Positions 29,268-39,929 of a stretch of 64,000 nucleotides of DNA are shown here, piece after piece. The stretch covers positions 1,455,822 through 1,519,821 of the forward strand of contig NZ_LT615227.1 of the NCBI RefSeq assembly GCF_900096755.1, written 5' to 3'. Below the pieces are notes generated by a model. That model was not told where the DNA came from. It did no database searches and saw only the letters and a list, made by a program, of their open reading frames with translations. Numbering within the stretch: position 1 is the first letter of the stretch; every line of letters begins with the position of its first letter. The DNA comes from Polynucleobacter necessarius. Lineage in GTDB: Bacteria; Pseudomonadota; Gammaproteobacteria; Burkholderiales; Burkholderiaceae. Made by a program: the position numbers and the translations under genes.

Positions 29268-29325
29268 CGCAACTCAGCATATTTACCTATTGGTCAAACA
29301 AGAGATAAACTATGCTGATGTTGCG
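29268..29325. promoter_or_regulatory. Candidate operator of PhaR upstream of phaR
   Basis: CGCAACTCAGCATA (29268-29281) and TATGCTGATGTTGCG (29311-29325) form an inverted repeat differing by one inserted T, 25 bp before the phaR start. A further ATTGC-N6-GCAAT lies at 29234-29249. PhaR proteins autoregulate by binding TGC/GCA-rich repeats upstream of phasin and phaR genes. Confidence 0.4.
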
Positions 29326-29349
29326 TTGCAGTAAAGAGTAAGGAAAAAC

Positions 29350-29913
29350 ATGGCTACCCGCACAAAACGAGTTGGTGAAGATCGACTCATCAAGAAGTAT
29401 CCGAATCGTCGTCTCTACGACACCCAGACTAGCACCTACGTTACCTTGTCAGACATCAAGGGCTTGGTGATGGCGAACGAAGAATTCAAAGTGGTTGATG
29501 CAAAAACCGATGAAGACTTAACTCGCAATATTCTGTTGCAAATTATTCTTGAAGAAGAGGCTGGCGGAGCGCCGGTATTCTCATCTCAAATGCTTTCCCA
29601 AATCATTCGCTTCTACGGAAACTCAATGCAAGGTTTGATGGGAAATTATCTGGAAAAGACTATGCAGTCTTTTGTGGATATCCATAACAAGCTTGGCGAC
29701 CAAACTAAGGGCTTAGGTGCTGGTAGTACTCCTGAGGCCTGGTCACAAATGCTCAATCTGCAAAACCCCCTCATGCAAGGTTTGATGGGGAATTACATGG
29801 AGCAAAGCAAAGATCTATTTGTGAAGATGCAAGAGCAAATGCAAAACCCACAAAACATGTTTGGCGGCAATTTCCCATTTACCCCACAACCCAATAAGAC
29901 AGAAAAAGAATAG
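29350..29913 (+). CDS. phaR: PhaR, polyhydroxyalkanoate synthesis repressor
   Basis: The 187-residue regulator binds both DNA and polymer granules, releasing phasin genes when polymer accumulates. The N-terminal DNA-binding domain has the invariant [20 protein letters not shown] and the adjacent PHB_acc domain [20 protein letters not shown]; the C-terminal half is Met/Gln-rich with two [16 protein letters not shown] repeats. It has its own 117-bp upstream region after phaB with an inverted repeat. rimO follows after 2 nt. No phasin gene (phaP) is seen in the window. Confidence 0.94.
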   Translation: MATRTKRVGEDRLIKKYPNRRLYDTQTSTYVTLSDIKGLVMANEEFKVVDAKTDEDLTRNILLQIILEEEAGGAPVFSSQMLSQIIRFYGNSMQGLMGNYLEKTMQSFVDIHNKLGDQTKGLGAGSTPEAWSQMLNLQNPLMQGLMGNYMEQSKDLFVKMQEQMQNPQNMFGGNFPFTPQPNKTEKE

Positions 29914-29915
29914 TT

Positions 29916-31269
29916 GTGGCAGGAAAAATTGGTTTTGTATCCTTGGGGTGCCCTAAGGCGCTTGTAGATTCTGAACTTATTCTGACGCAGTTAAGTGCGG
30001 AAGGGTATGAAACCGCTAAGGATTATTCTGACGCAGATCTTGTGGTTGTCAACACATGTGGCTTTATTGATTCAGCAGTTGAAGAAAGTCTTTCCGCCAT
30101 CGGTGAAGCGCTTGCAGAGAATGGCAAGGTTATTGTTACCGGTTGTTTAGGGGCCAGGAAAAATGCTGACGGCTCTGATCTTATTCAAAGTATTCACCCG
30201 AAAGTCCTTGCTGTTACAGGGCCTCACGCCACCGATGAGGATATGCAGGCGATTCACCTGCATTTGCCGAAACCACATGACCCATTCACTGATTTAGTTC
30301 CACCAGCCGGCGTGAAGTTAACGCCTAAGCACTACGCTTATCTCAAAATTTCTGAAGGCTGTAACCATCGCTGTACGTTTTGCATCATCTCAAATTTACG
30401 CGGCGATTTAGTCTCTCGTCCGATTGGCGAAGTTTTGCTAGAGGCAAAGCGTTTATTTGAATCTGGTGTAAAAGAATTATTAGTTGTTTCTCAAGACACC
30501 AGTGCATACGGCGTAGATATTCAATACCGCACTGGATTTTGGGATGGCAAGCCAGTTAAAACCAAAATGTTTGACTTGGTAAATGCCTTAAATCAAATCG
30601 CTCGTGAGCATCAGGCCTGGGTTCGACTGCATTATGTTTAATCCCTATCCGCATGTAGACGACGTGTTGCCACTCATGGCCGAGTTTTCTGAGCATGGTG
30701 TGTTGCCTTATTTAGATATTCCCCTGCAGCATGCCCACCCAGATGTACTTAAAAGAATGAAGCGTCCGGCTAGTGGCGAGAAAAATTTAGAACGTATTTT
30801 GGCTTGGCGCGCAGCTTGTCCAGATTTGGTGATTCGCAGCACCTTTATGGCGGGATTCCCTGGTGAGACAGAGGAAGAATTCGAATATCTTTTGAACTTC
30901 TTGGACGAGGCGCAAATTGATCGTGCTGGTTGTTTTGCATATTCGCCAGTCGAGGGTGCTCTTGCGAATCAATTGGATAACCCCGTTCCTAATGTAATAC
31001 GTGAAGAGCGTCGCGCACGATTTATGGCTAAGGCCGAAGAGATCTCTATAAAACGCCTCGCTAAAAAGGTGGGTAAACGCGTTCAAATCCTGATTGATCG
31101 CGTAGACGAGGCTGGCGGAATTGGCAGAACTATCGGCAATGCCCCTGAAATTGATGGTTTAGTGAGGGTTTTGCCACCTAGTAAGCCCTCTAAACGCTAC
31201 CGGACCGGGGAAATTATCCGCGCTACTGTTATTAGCTCCCAAGGGCATGACCTAATAGCCGAAACTTGA
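29916..31269 (+). pseudogene. rimO: Ribosomal protein S12 methylthiotransferase RimO, one-base frameshift
   Basis: RimO is a radical-SAM enzyme that adds a methylthio group to an Asp of ribosomal protein S12. The N-terminal cluster cysteines ([27 protein letters not shown]), the radical SAM motif [13 protein letters not shown] and a C-terminal TRAM region are all present. At about 30637-30642 one A is added (TTTAATCCC for TTTATCCC), so WVRLHYV stops instead of continuing [12 protein letters not shown]; the rest is open to 31269 in the next frame. This is the only lesion in about 450 codons, so it is either very recent, a sequencing error or a recoded site. GTG is the start. Confidence 0.85.
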
Positions 31270-31361
31270 CGAATCGAATAAAACTACTAGTTGGTTGATT
31301 TAATCAGCATGTAAGTAGTACCAATTTAGCCTAATTTTTAGGCAAAGCTAAGGGGGTTGAT

Positions 31362-32546
31362 ATGAGTCGTGATGTCGTTGTCTTAAGCGCAGTTCGTTCC
31401 GCAATCGGCGCCTTTAATGGTTCACTCAGTAGTTTTGAGCCATCTGAGCTTGGTGGCATTGTGATGAAAGAAGCGGTAACTCGCTCTGGTGTAGATCCAG
31501 CACTCATTAATTATGTAACTGTAGGCAATACTATCCCTACAGACAATCGTTACGCTTATGTCGCGCGCGTTGCTTCTATTCAGGCTGGCCTTCCAATGGA
31601 ATCTGTTGCAATGGCCCTCAATAGACTATGCAGCTCAGGCTTACAAGCCATTGTGACCACCGCTCAACAAATCATGCTTGGTGATTGCGATTACGGTATT
31701 GGTGGCGGTGTTGAGGTAATGTCTCGCGGTATGTACGGTTCACCGGCAATGCGCAGCGGTGCACGTATGGGCGATACCAAAATGATCGACTTGATGGTTT
31801 CAGTATTGACCGATCCATTTGGCGTTGGTCATATGGGTGTTACTGCTGAGAACCTTGTAGAAAAATGGAAATTTACTCGCGAAGAGCAAGATGCGCTCGC
31901 TGTTGAATCTCATCGTCGCGCGGCCAATGCTATTAAAGAAGGTCGCTTTAAGTCACAGATCGTTCCAATCACCATTAAATCTCGCAAGGGTGATGTGGTG
32001 TTTGATACTGACGAACATTGCAAGCCAGACACCACAATGGAAACATTGGGCAAGATGAAGGCTGTATTTAAAAAAGAGGGTGGATCTGTTACCGCTGGTA
32101 ACGCATCAGGCATCAATGATGGTGCTGCATTCTTTGTTTTGGCTGATGCTGAGACAGCTAAGAAAGCTGGTCACAAGCCTATCGCGCATTTGGTGTCATA
32201 CGCAATTGCTGGCGTGCCAAACCACATCATGGGCGAAGGCCCAATCCCAGCTACTAAGCTTGCGCTTGAGCGTGCTGGTCTGAAATTGGATCAAATGGAC
32301 GTGATCGAGTCTAACGAAGCCTTTGCTGCACAAGCATTGGCAGTGACTAAAGGTTTGGGCTTAGATCCAGCCAAAACTAACGTAAACGGCGGTGCGATTG
32401 CATTGGGTCACCCAATCGGTTGCTCTGGTGCAGCGATTGCAACCAAAGCCATTCACGAATTACAACGCGTTCAAGGCAAATATGCTTTAGTAACGATGTG
32501 TATCGGCGGTGGTCAAGGCATCGCTACGATTTTCGAGCGCATGTAA
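31362..32546 (+). CDS. Acetyl-CoA acetyltransferase / beta-ketothiolase
   Basis: A 394-residue thiolase condensing two acetyl-CoA to acetoacetyl-CoA, or cleaving 3-ketoacyl-CoA. The acyl-carrying Cys90 lies in LNRLCSSGLQAIV, the His motif is GGAIALGHPIGCSGA, and the second catalytic Cys is in TMCIGGGQGIATIFE. Overall it resembles BktB more than PhaA of Cupriavidus (segments SHRRAANAIKEG and GDVVFDTDEH). It supplies the first step for polyhydroxybutyrate with phaB and phaC nearby. The strong ribosome site AAGGGGG sits before the ATG. A small hairpin (GCCTAA / TTAGGC, 31329-31343) lies in the leader. Confidence 0.93.
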   Translation: MSRDVVVLSAVRSAIGAFNGSLSSFEPSELGGIVMKEAVTRSGVDPALINYVTVGNTIPTDNRYAYVARVASIQAGLPMESVAMALNRLCSSGLQAIVTTAQQIMLGDCDYGIGGGVEVMSRGMYGSPAMRSGARMGDTKMIDLMVSVLTDPFGVGHMGVTAENLVEKWKFTREEQDALAVESHRRAANAIKEGRFKSQIVPITIKSRKGDVVFDTDEHCKPDTTMETLGKMKAVFKKEGGSVTAGNASGINDGAAFFVLADAETAKKAGHKPIAHLVSYAIAGVPNHIMGEGPIPATKLALERAGLKLDQMDVIESNEAFAAQALAVTKGLGLDPAKTNVNGGAIALGHPIGCSGAAIATKAIHELQRVQGKYALVTMCIGGGQGIATIFERM

Positions 32547-32568
32547 GCGCTACGCAATACTTACGAGG

Positions 32569-32596
32569 GATCTCTTGAGCTACTGCTTAAGAGATC
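32569..32596. terminator. Possible weak terminator hairpin between thiolase gene and serB
   Basis: GATCTCTT (32569-32576) and AAGAGATC (32589-32596) pair, with three or four further pairs inside including a G-U. No T-run follows on either side. It lies between two convergent genes and overlaps the serB stop codon. Confidence 0.45.
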
Positions 32597-33474
32597 AGTA
32601 GTAAAGCAGCATCTAAGCCGACATGGTCAAAAGCCGCGTCGGCTTTTTCTTTAACTACGGGTTTGGCTTGATAGGCAACGCTAATGCCTGAACCATTCAT
32701 CATGATGAGGTCGTTTGCGCCATCACCCATGGTAATAGCTCTAGCCTTGGTGCAACCCAGCGTTAAGCAAGCAGCATCAAGATGCGCTGCTTTTGCTGCG
32801 CCATCCACAATATCGTCAAGCACTTTACCCGTGAGTTTGCCGTCAATAATTTCTAATGTATTGGCTTGAGTTTGCTTCAACCCAAATTTCTCGCGCAGCT
32901 TTTCCGTAAAGAAGGTGAAGCCGCCGGACACTAGGAGGGTATAAATTCCACGCGCATGGGCACCTGCCAATAGCTCCGCTGCACCAGGGTTTGGGCGAAG
33001 ACGTTCGCGATACACCGCTTCAAGTGCGTCCGCTTGCACACCTTCTAATAAGGCAACACGTCTGCGCAAACTCTCTTTGAAGTCTTTGATTTCGCCGCGC
33101 ATGGTTGCTTCGGTAATTTGTGCGACAGCAGCTTTCTTACCAGTGAAGTCGGCAATCTCATCAATACATTCAATATTGATTAATGTAGAGTCCATGTCCA
33201 TCGCAAGCACTTGAATGTCTGGCGTATTGAGTCCAGCCTTTAAAAAACATAGATCGACATTAAATCGAGAGCTTATGGAGCGCAACTCTTCTCTTGCGCC
33301 GGTGTCAAGATGGATGCCGCAATCCCATCGTTCAGAGAAGTAGCTGGCACTGCTAATTTGCCCGCCGACCGTATGCAGAGATGCTCCAAATTTAAGGGCG
33401 TGATTTTTTAGATCAAAAACCATCTTTTCTGGAATTGGATCTCTGGAGAGGGCGACTAGTGTTTGATGTGACAT
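32587..33474 (-). CDS. serB: Phosphoserine phosphatase SerB
   Basis: The last enzyme of serine synthesis, a HAD phosphatase. The product of about 295 residues has an N-terminal ACT-like region (about 1-85), the HAD nucleophile motif VLAMDMDSTLINIECIDE, the Ser motif LLVSGGFTFFTE and the metal site ITMGDGANDLIMM. The start at 33474 (MSHQTLVALSRDP) is a choice; an in-frame start nine codons upstream cannot be excluded because neither has a clear ribosome site. It is convergent with the thiolase gene. A 12-bp hairpin at 32569-32596 (GATCTCTT / AAGAGATC core) overlaps its stop. Confidence 0.93.
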   Translation of the reverse strand: MSHQTLVALSRDPIPEKMVFDLKNHALKFGASLHTVGGQISSASYFSERWDCGIHLDTGAREELRSISSRFNVDLCFLKAGLNTPDIQVLAMDMDSTLINIECIDEIADFTGKKAAVAQITEATMRGEIKDFKESLRRRVALLEGVQADALEAVYRERLRPNPGAAELLAGAHARGIYTLLVSGGFTFFTEKLREKFGLKQTQANTLEIIDGKLTGKVLDDIVDGAAKAAHLDAACLTLGCTKARAITMGDGANDLIMMNGSGISVAYQAKPVVKEKADAAFDHVGLDAALLLIS

Positions 33475-33536
33475 GGTATTAATCATAATCGTAAAGCTCA
33501 CACTATTTAGACTTCATGGAACTTAAGACCGCAGAC

Positions 33537-36500
33537 TCATTTAATTAAGCGCCTTAATATCTGTCTAATGGCGTCTAGGCGTTGTTCAAGCGTCTCAAAT
33601 TCACGTTCTTTCTGGGGGAGGACCTTCAACTTATCCTGGCCATTCAGTTGTATGTGCTTGGAAGATTGAATGAGTTGAATTATCTTCATTGGATCAATTG
33701 GTGGATTGGGGATAAATTGAATTTGTATAGATGCAGGTGTTGCATCAATCTTCTTAATACCAAAACCAACCATCCCTAATCGCAAGCGATGGGTTTCATA
33801 GAAAGATTTAGCTTGGTCAGGTAAATCCCCAAAACGATCAACTAATTCTTCTCGCAAGCCCATTAATTCAGAAAAATCATTTGTGCCAGCAAAGCGCTTA
33901 TACAAAGATAGGCGCTCATGAACGTCAGGGCAGTAATCCTCTGGTAGTAATGCAGGCACACCAAGGTTTACATCAGTAGTTGCCTGTAGTGGCGAAAGAA
34001 GGTCTGGTTCTTTGCCACTGCGTAAAGACTTTACGGCTCTATTTAGCATCTCGGTATAAAGCTGAAAGCCAATTTCATGGATTTCACCAGACTGCTTATC
34101 GCCTAGAACTTCACCGGCACCACGGATCTCTAAGTCATGCATGGCCAAGTAAAAACCAGAGCCTAACTCTTCCATGGCTTGAATGGCGTTTAGGCGCAAT
34201 TGAGCTTGCTTGCTCAAAGCCTCGGGATCTGGGACCAAGAGATAAGCATAGGCCTTGGTGGTGGGAGCAACCTACACGACCACGTAGTTGATGTAACTGG
34301 GCCAAGCCAAATTTATCAGCGCGATGCATGATGATGGATGGTATTGGCGGTAGGAACGTCAATTCCCGTTTCAATAATGGTGGTGCACAACAAAATATTA
34401 GTGCGTTGGGTCACAAATTCTCGCATTGCTGATTCGAGTTCGCGCTCATGCATTTGACCGTGAGCAACACTAATTCTGGCTTCTGGAATTAACTCTTGAA
34501 GCGCATGCTTGCGGTTCTGAATAGTTTCTACTTCGTTGTGCAAGAAGTACACCTGACCGCCACGTTTAATTTCGCGCAGGACTGCTTCGCGAATAACGCC
34601 ATCACCTTCGCGCCGCACAAATGTTTTGATGGCCAAGCGTTTTTGAGGTGCGGTGGCAATAATGGAGAACTCTCGCAAACCTTCCATGGCCATGCCCAAT
34701 GTTCTAGGTATGGGTGTTGCCGTCAGAGTCAAGATATCAACTTCAGCGCGCAACGCCTTAAGTGCATCTTTTTGTCGAACGCCAAAGCGGTGCTCCTCGT
34801 CCACGATTACCAGGCCTAAATTTGCAAACTGAGTTTCCTTTGAGAGAAGTTTATGGGTGCCAATAATGATGTCCGCATCACCTTTGGCAATAGCCTCTAG
34901 TGCTGCATTAATCTCTTTAGTAGTTTTAAAGCGTGAGAGTTCAACAATGCGAACTGGCCAGTCCGCAAAACGGTCTTTCCAGGCGGCAATGTGTTGTTCG
35001 GCAAGCAGGGTGGTTGGAGCCAATATTGCAACTTGTTTGCCACCCATCACCGCTATAAAGCTAGCGCGCAGTGCAACCTCTGTTTTTCCAAAGCCAACAT
35101 CTCCGCAAACTAGGCGATCCATTGGAGTGCCACTGGTCATATCGCCAATGACGGCGGCAATTGCATTGGCTTGGTCTGGGGTTTCTTCAAAGCCAAAGCT
35201 TTCAGCAAAAGCAGCATAGTCATGTGCGGAAAATTCGAAAGCATGACCCTTGCAAATTGCTCTAGCAGCATAAAGTCCCAATAACTCAGCAGCCATATCG
35301 CGGATTTGTTGAGCCGCCTTGCGTTTTGCCTTATCCCACTGGCCAGAGCCAAGTTGATGTAAAGGTGCTGAATCTGGATCGGAGCCTGCATAGCGAGTGA
35401 CCATTTGCAGTTGCTGAACCGGAACATACAAAGTAGCCTGTCCTGCGTATTGCAAATGCAAGAACTCTTCAAAAATAGGGGCTTCTTTAGGCGGCGCCAA
35501 ATTTAACAATACAAGGCCTTGATAACGTCCAATACCATGTTCTGCATGAACCACTGGATCACCAATTTTTAGCTCAGAGAGATCCTTGAACAGCATATCA
35601 GGATCGGCACTCTCAGAACCTTTGCCTTTACGGCGTTGACGTGCCGTGGTAGTAAATAATTCAGCCTCAGTGATGAGAATGAGGTTTTCTGCTGGCCAAG
35701 AGAATCCACTAAATAGTGGAGCAGTTACTAGGCCAAATAACGAATCACTCTTAATGAAATCGGATATTCCATCAAAGCCTTCAGGCTTTAAGGGGTAAAG
35801 AGGTTTACCGTCCTGACCGGCAACGGAATTGCTTTCATCTAGCAATTGCCGAATAGACTCTTTGCGTCCAGCGCTGTCACAGCAAATCAGTATGCGTACT
35901 TTTTCTGTTGATACCAATTGACGTAAACGGTTAATAGGGTCTGCATCGCGGCGATGAACTGCAATATCGGGTACTGGCAAAAACTGTGGTGCTTCGACGG
36001 AGTCTTTTTCTAGATTGAGGCGAGCGTATAGTTTGGACGTGCTAAAAAACTCATCTACATCCAAGAACAATTCTTTAGGCGGCAGTATGGGCCTATCGAG
36101 ATCATGCTTTAAAAATTCGTAACGTGAAGCAGTGTCTTTCCAAAACCCTTTAATGGCCTCTTCGGCATCGCCAATATTGAGAAGCCAGACAGGGTCACCT
36201 GAGCGCGGGAAGTAATCGAATAAGTTTGAGCGCTCTTCAAAAAATAGAGGCAGGTAGGATTCAATGCCTGCGCTAGGAATGCCTAAGTTGACATCCTTAT
36301 AAATAGAGCAGCGTGTTGGATCGCCCTCGAATACTTCGCGCCAACGACCTCTAAATGCAGTGCGGGAAGCATCGTCAAAAGGAAACTCGTGGCCTGGCAG
36401 TAGGCGTACTTCTTTTACTGGATAAAGACTGCGTTGGGTATCGGGATCGAATGCTCTGATTTGTTCAATTTCATCGCCGAATAAATCCAAACGGTAGGGC

Positions 36501-37048
36501 AATGTTGAGCCCATGGGGAATAAGTCAATCAAACCGCCGCGAATGCTGTATTCGCCTGGGCGCATTACGGCGCTTACGGGATCGTAGCCAGCCTGTTGGA
36601 GCTGGAGTTTTAAAGCGGCCTCATTGAGTTTGTCGCCTTGCCTAAAGAAAAAGGTATGGCCAGATAAAAAACTTGGAGGCCCCAGTCTCTGTAGTGCGGC
36701 AGTGATCGGCACCAAGACAATGTCGCAGCTGCCATTTAGTAATTCATAAAGAGTAGCAAGTCGCTCGGATGCTAAGTCTTGATGGGGTGAAAAATGATCG
36801 TAGGGAAGTATCTCCCAGTCAGGCAGTAGTCTTGTTTTAAGTTGCGGCGCAAATGCTGGAATTTCTTCCAGAAGGCGCTGGGCACAGAAAATGACCATGA
36901 CTGAAAATTGGTTGCGATAGCGTAGGGCATTTTGAGCTATTAAAGCGGCATCTGCGGAGCCAACTAGCCCTGAAAAGGTAAAGCGCTGCCCAGCCCGTGG
37001 CGCGGGTATGGGGGTACTAGATTTAATGCATCTGACATCTGTGCTCAT
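33537..37048 (-). pseudogene. mfd: Transcription-repair coupling factor Mfd, frameshifted in the translocase module
   Basis: Mfd removes stalled RNA polymerase and recruits UvrA. The long N-terminal frame covers the UvrB-like domains, the RNA-polymerase-interaction domain (DPVVHAEHGIGRYQGLVLL) and helicase motifs (CGDVGFGKTEVALRASF, VDEEHRFGVRQKDALK, LTATPIPRTLGMAM). After IDVPTANTI a CATC is inserted at about 34331-34341, shifting the frame; about 80 bp on, an extra base at 34254-34255 shifts it again. Between them the motif reads GRVGCSHH instead of the conserved GRVGRSHH. The C-terminal domain is then open to 33537. About 1170 codons in total. The truncated product would lack the last helicase motifs and UvrA-binding domain. 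Confidence 0.88.
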
Positions 37049-37061
37049 TATAGAATCAGGC

Positions 37062-37814
37062 ATGAGCTCTTCAAACACATCCGCCTCAAAATGCCATGTT
37101 CTCCTGCCTACTGCAGGAGCTGGCTCTCGCTTGGGCGGTGAACTACCTAAGCAGTTTCAGCAATTGGCTGGAAAGCCGATGTTAGCTTATGCCATCGAGG
37201 CTTTTTTGCAATCCCCGTTAATTGAGTCCATCTGGATTGGCGTTAGCCCAGGTTTTATGAACAACCCAATTCTTCAAAGCTTTTCAAGTGCCAGCAAGCC
37301 AATTTATTTTCTGCCTACAGGTGGACCGACACGTCAAGAAACCGTTCGCAATACTTTGGCCGAAATGCTCAAGGCGGATCTCGCTCCTCATGATTGGGTT
37401 TTGGTTCATGATGCAGCCAGACCTGGCATTACTCCAGCGCTAATTGAAAAGTTGATTTCAGCAGTAACCACTTCTGAATCTGGCGGCTTGCTTGCAGTTC
37501 CTTTGGCTGATACATTAAAGAAGGCCGATCTCGACTCTGTGGTGGCGGGCAATGTGCCTCATGTGGAGCAAACCATTCCTCGCGACCATTTGTGGCAGGC
37601 CCAAACCCCTCAAATGTTTGCCTTAAAAAAATTACATGCTACCCTAGAGGATGCAATTCGTCTGGAGGCGGAGGATGTTACTGATGAGGCAAGCGCAATG
37701 GAGCTGGCAGGATTTAAGCCCCTGCTTATTGAGGGTGCAACACGAAACTTCAAGGTGACCCATCCCGCAGATTGGGATTTAATGCAGCTGCTCTTAAGCA
37801 GTACTGGTAAATAA
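37062..37814 (+). CDS. ispD: 2-C-methyl-D-erythritol 4-phosphate cytidylyltransferase IspD
   Basis: The third step of the MEP isoprenoid pathway: CTP plus methylerythritol phosphate to CDP-ME. The 250-residue product (start at 37062, [16 protein letters not shown]) has the CTP-binding loop [19 protein letters not shown], the [13 protein letters not shown] segment and [10 protein letters not shown]. An ATG 18 codons upstream is ignored because it would overlap the divergent mfd start. ispF follows after 10 bp, the usual pair. mfd is divergent with only 13 bp between start codons, so promoters must overlap coding sequence. Confidence 0.94.
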   Translation: MSSSNTSASKCHVLLPTAGAGSRLGGELPKQFQQLAGKPMLAYAIEAFLQSPLIESIWIGVSPGFMNNPILQSFSSASKPIYFLPTGGPTRQETVRNTLAEMLKADLAPHDWVLVHDAARPGITPALIEKLISAVTTSESGGLLAVPLADTLKKADLDSVVAGNVPHVEQTIPRDHLWQAQTPQMFALKKLHATLEDAIRLEAEDVTDEASAMELAGFKPLLIEGATRNFKVTHPADWDLMQLLLSSTGK

Positions 37815-37824
37815 AAAGACGCAT

Positions 37825-38328
37825 ATGACTACATCGAACACACATATCCCACAATTTCGCATTGGTCAGGGTTATGACGTTCACGCCCTGGTGGCTGAGC
37901 GCAAGCTTATTCTTGGGGGAGTTCATGTTCCATACGAAAAGGGCTTGCTAGGGCATTCAGATGCAGACGCTTTGTTGCATGCCTTAACTGATGCACTGTT
38001 AGGAGCCGCAGGATTAAACGATATAGGGCAGCTATTTCCTGACACTGACCCACAATTTAAGGGTATGGATAGCCGCATCTTGCTGCGTGCAGCACTTCAA
38101 AAGGTTCAGGCAGCAGGCTTTCAGATTGGTAACGTTGATGCCACCATCATTTGCCAGAAGCCAAAATTGGCGGATTTTTTGCCTGAAATGGTCAGAAGTA
38201 TTGCTGCCGACTTGGCGGTGACCCCTAGTCACGTCAATCTGAAGGCCAAAACCAACGAATCCCTTGGCCATCTTGGAAGAGGCGAGGGGATAGCCGTCCA
38301 CGCCGTGGCTTTGCTCTACAAGGCCTAA
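37825..38328 (+). CDS. ispF: 2-C-methyl-D-erythritol 2,4-cyclodiphosphate synthase IspF
   Basis: IspF cyclises CDP-ME 2-phosphate to MEcPP. The 167-residue trimeric enzyme has the metal-binding motif GQGYDVHAL (Asp and His), [20 protein letters not shown] (second His), and [18 protein letters not shown] and [17 protein letters not shown] segments. It follows ispD by 10 bp, forming a two-gene unit. tRNA-Leu lies 80 bp downstream on the same strand. Confidence 0.95.
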   Translation: MTTSNTHIPQFRIGQGYDVHALVAERKLILGGVHVPYEKGLLGHSDADALLHALTDALLGAAGLNDIGQLFPDTDPQFKGMDSRILLRAALQKVQAAGFQIGNVDATIICQKPKLADFLPEMVRSIAADLAVTPSHVNLKAKTNESLGHLGRGEGIAVHAVALLYKA

Positions 38329-38408
38329 AAGATCCTCTAAAACCCTAAGCATTGTAGAATTACGGTCTTTAGAGTGAAGTTTAAGCTTGGCAGTGTTTGC
38401 GGAAATTC

Positions 38409-38495
38409 GCGAGGATGGCGAAATTGGTAGACGCACCAGGTTTAGGTCCTGACGCCAGAAATGGTGTGGGGGTTCGAGTCCCCCTCCTCGCACCA
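38409..38495 (+). tRNA. tRNA-Leu (anticodon UAG)
   Basis: An 87-nt class II tRNA. The acceptor stem GCGAGGA pairs with TCCTCGC and ACCA is encoded. The anticodon loop TTTAGGT gives UAG, reading CUA/CUG. The T-arm GGGGGTTCGAGTCCCCC is regular and a long variable arm is present. It lies between ispF and tig. Confidence 0.95.
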
Positions 38496-38553
38496 CAAGA
38501 TTGCTACTTGGGCTTGGGCTTCACATATCCTGATCTTCAATTAAGAGACGAGA

Positions 38554-39891
38554 ATGGCTATGCAAATAGAAAACTTAGGTTCCTTGGGCCGCAAAATGAC
38601 TTTGGAATTCGCTCGTGCCGATTTGGCAAAAGCGCGTGAGGCCCGTTTGGCACAAGTTGGTAAGACCATGAAAATGGCTGGCTTTCGTCCAGGCAAAGTT
38701 CCAAAGAACCTCGTTGAAAAACAACATGGTATGCAAGTGGACTTTGAGTTGCAATATGACAAGGCTGCTGAACTCTTTTATGAGTTAGCTCAAAAAGAAG
38801 GCGTAGCTTTGGCAGGTCAACCACGTCTTGAGCCAAAGAGCGAACTCGAAGCAGACAAAATTATTTTTGACGCTTACTTTGAAGTGTTACCAGAAGTAAA
38901 AATTGGTGACTTCAGTAAAGCAGAGGTTGCTAAATACACTACTGAAATTGGTGAGGCAGAAATTGATCGTGCGCTAGATGTATTGCGTAAGCAGCAAGTG
39001 CACTATCACGCTCGCGGCCAAGCCGGCGCTCATGGCGATGGCGGTGCAAACACTGCTGCACAAAGTGGCGACCAAGTGGTGATTGATTTTGTTGGCAAGA
39101 TTGACGGCGTTGAATTTGCTGGCGGCAAAGCTGAAAATTTCGAATACGTTTTAGGCGAAGGCCGCATGTTGCCTGAATTTGAAGCTGCTACCTTGGGTCT
39201 CAAAGTGGGCGAGAGCAAATCCTTTCCATTGAGCTTCCCAGCTGACTACCACGGTAAAGATGTTGCAGGTAAAACAGCAGAATTCACCATTACTGTAAAA
39301 GCAGTAAATTGGGCTCACTTACCAGCAGTTGACGATGCATTTGCATTATCTCTGGGCGTAACAGAGGGTGGCGTTGCAAAAATGCGTGCGGAAGTAAAAG
39401 AAAATTTAGATCGTGAAGTTAAGCGTCGAATTACTTCTTTGTTAAAGAATGAAGTAATGGATAAGCTCAATACTTTGTGTGAATTGGATGTCCCCAAGTC
39501 TTTAGTTGCTTCAGAGCAAGAGCGTTTGGTTGAAGGTGCTCGTCAGGATTTAATGCAGCGCGGTGTACCTAATGCAAAAGACGCTCCAATTCCACCGGAA
39601 ATTTTTGCTGAACAAGCTACCAAACGCGTTCGCTTAGGCTTGATTCTTTCGGATTTGGTTAAGAAGCAAAATTTGGCCGCTACTGCGGATCAAATCAAGG
39701 CTGAAATCGATGACCAGGCTGCTACTTATGAAGATCCAAAAGAGGTGGTGCGTTGGTTCTATAGCAATCCAAGTCGCTTGAAGGATATTGAAAACTTGGT
39801 GCTTGAAGATAACGTAATCAAGTACTTCACTGCACAAGCGAAGGTATCTGATAAGGCAATTAGCTTCGAAGAGTTAAGCAAGCTAAACTAA
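38554..39891 (+). CDS. tig: Trigger factor
   Basis: A ribosome-bound chaperone of 445 residues. The N-terminal ribosome-binding domain carries the signature [17 protein letters not shown] (G-F-R-x-G-K-x-P), the FKBP-type PPIase domain (about 165-250) has [20 protein letters not shown] and [20 protein letters not shown], and the C-terminal helical arms follow. The start at 38554 follows GAGACGAG; the ATG two codons later is equally usable. It leads the conserved order tig-clpP-clpX-lon of protein quality control. Confidence 0.95.
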   Translation: MAMQIENLGSLGRKMTLEFARADLAKAREARLAQVGKTMKMAGFRPGKVPKNLVEKQHGMQVDFELQYDKAAELFYELAQKEGVALAGQPRLEPKSELEADKIIFDAYFEVLPEVKIGDFSKAEVAKYTTEIGEAEIDRALDVLRKQQVHYHARGQAGAHGDGGANTAAQSGDQVVIDFVGKIDGVEFAGGKAENFEYVLGEGRMLPEFEAATLGLKVGESKSFPLSFPADYHGKDVAGKTAEFTITVKAVNWAHLPAVDDAFALSLGVTEGGVAKMRAEVKENLDREVKRRITSLLKNEVMDKLNTLCELDVPKSLVASEQERLVEGARQDLMQRGVPNAKDAPIPPEIFAEQATKRVRLGLILSDLVKKQNLAATADQIKAEIDDQAATYEDPKEVVRWFYSNPSRLKDIENLVLEDNVIKYFTAQAKVSDKAISFEELSKLN

Positions 39892-39929
39892 TTGTTAACG
39901 CTACTAATTTACCTACAAGGGGTCTCACA

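Noticed and set aside
31296..31343. TGATT-T-AATCA palindrome and a GCCTAA/TTAGGC hairpin in the thiolase leader as a riboswitch.
   Set aside because: Both are short, and no known riboswitch core or terminator is seen; the small hairpin is mentioned under the thiolase gene only.
34135..34374. A separate small protein in the gap of mfd with IIMHRADKFGLAQLHQL.
   Set aside because: It is the middle frame of the broken mfd gene, not an independent gene.
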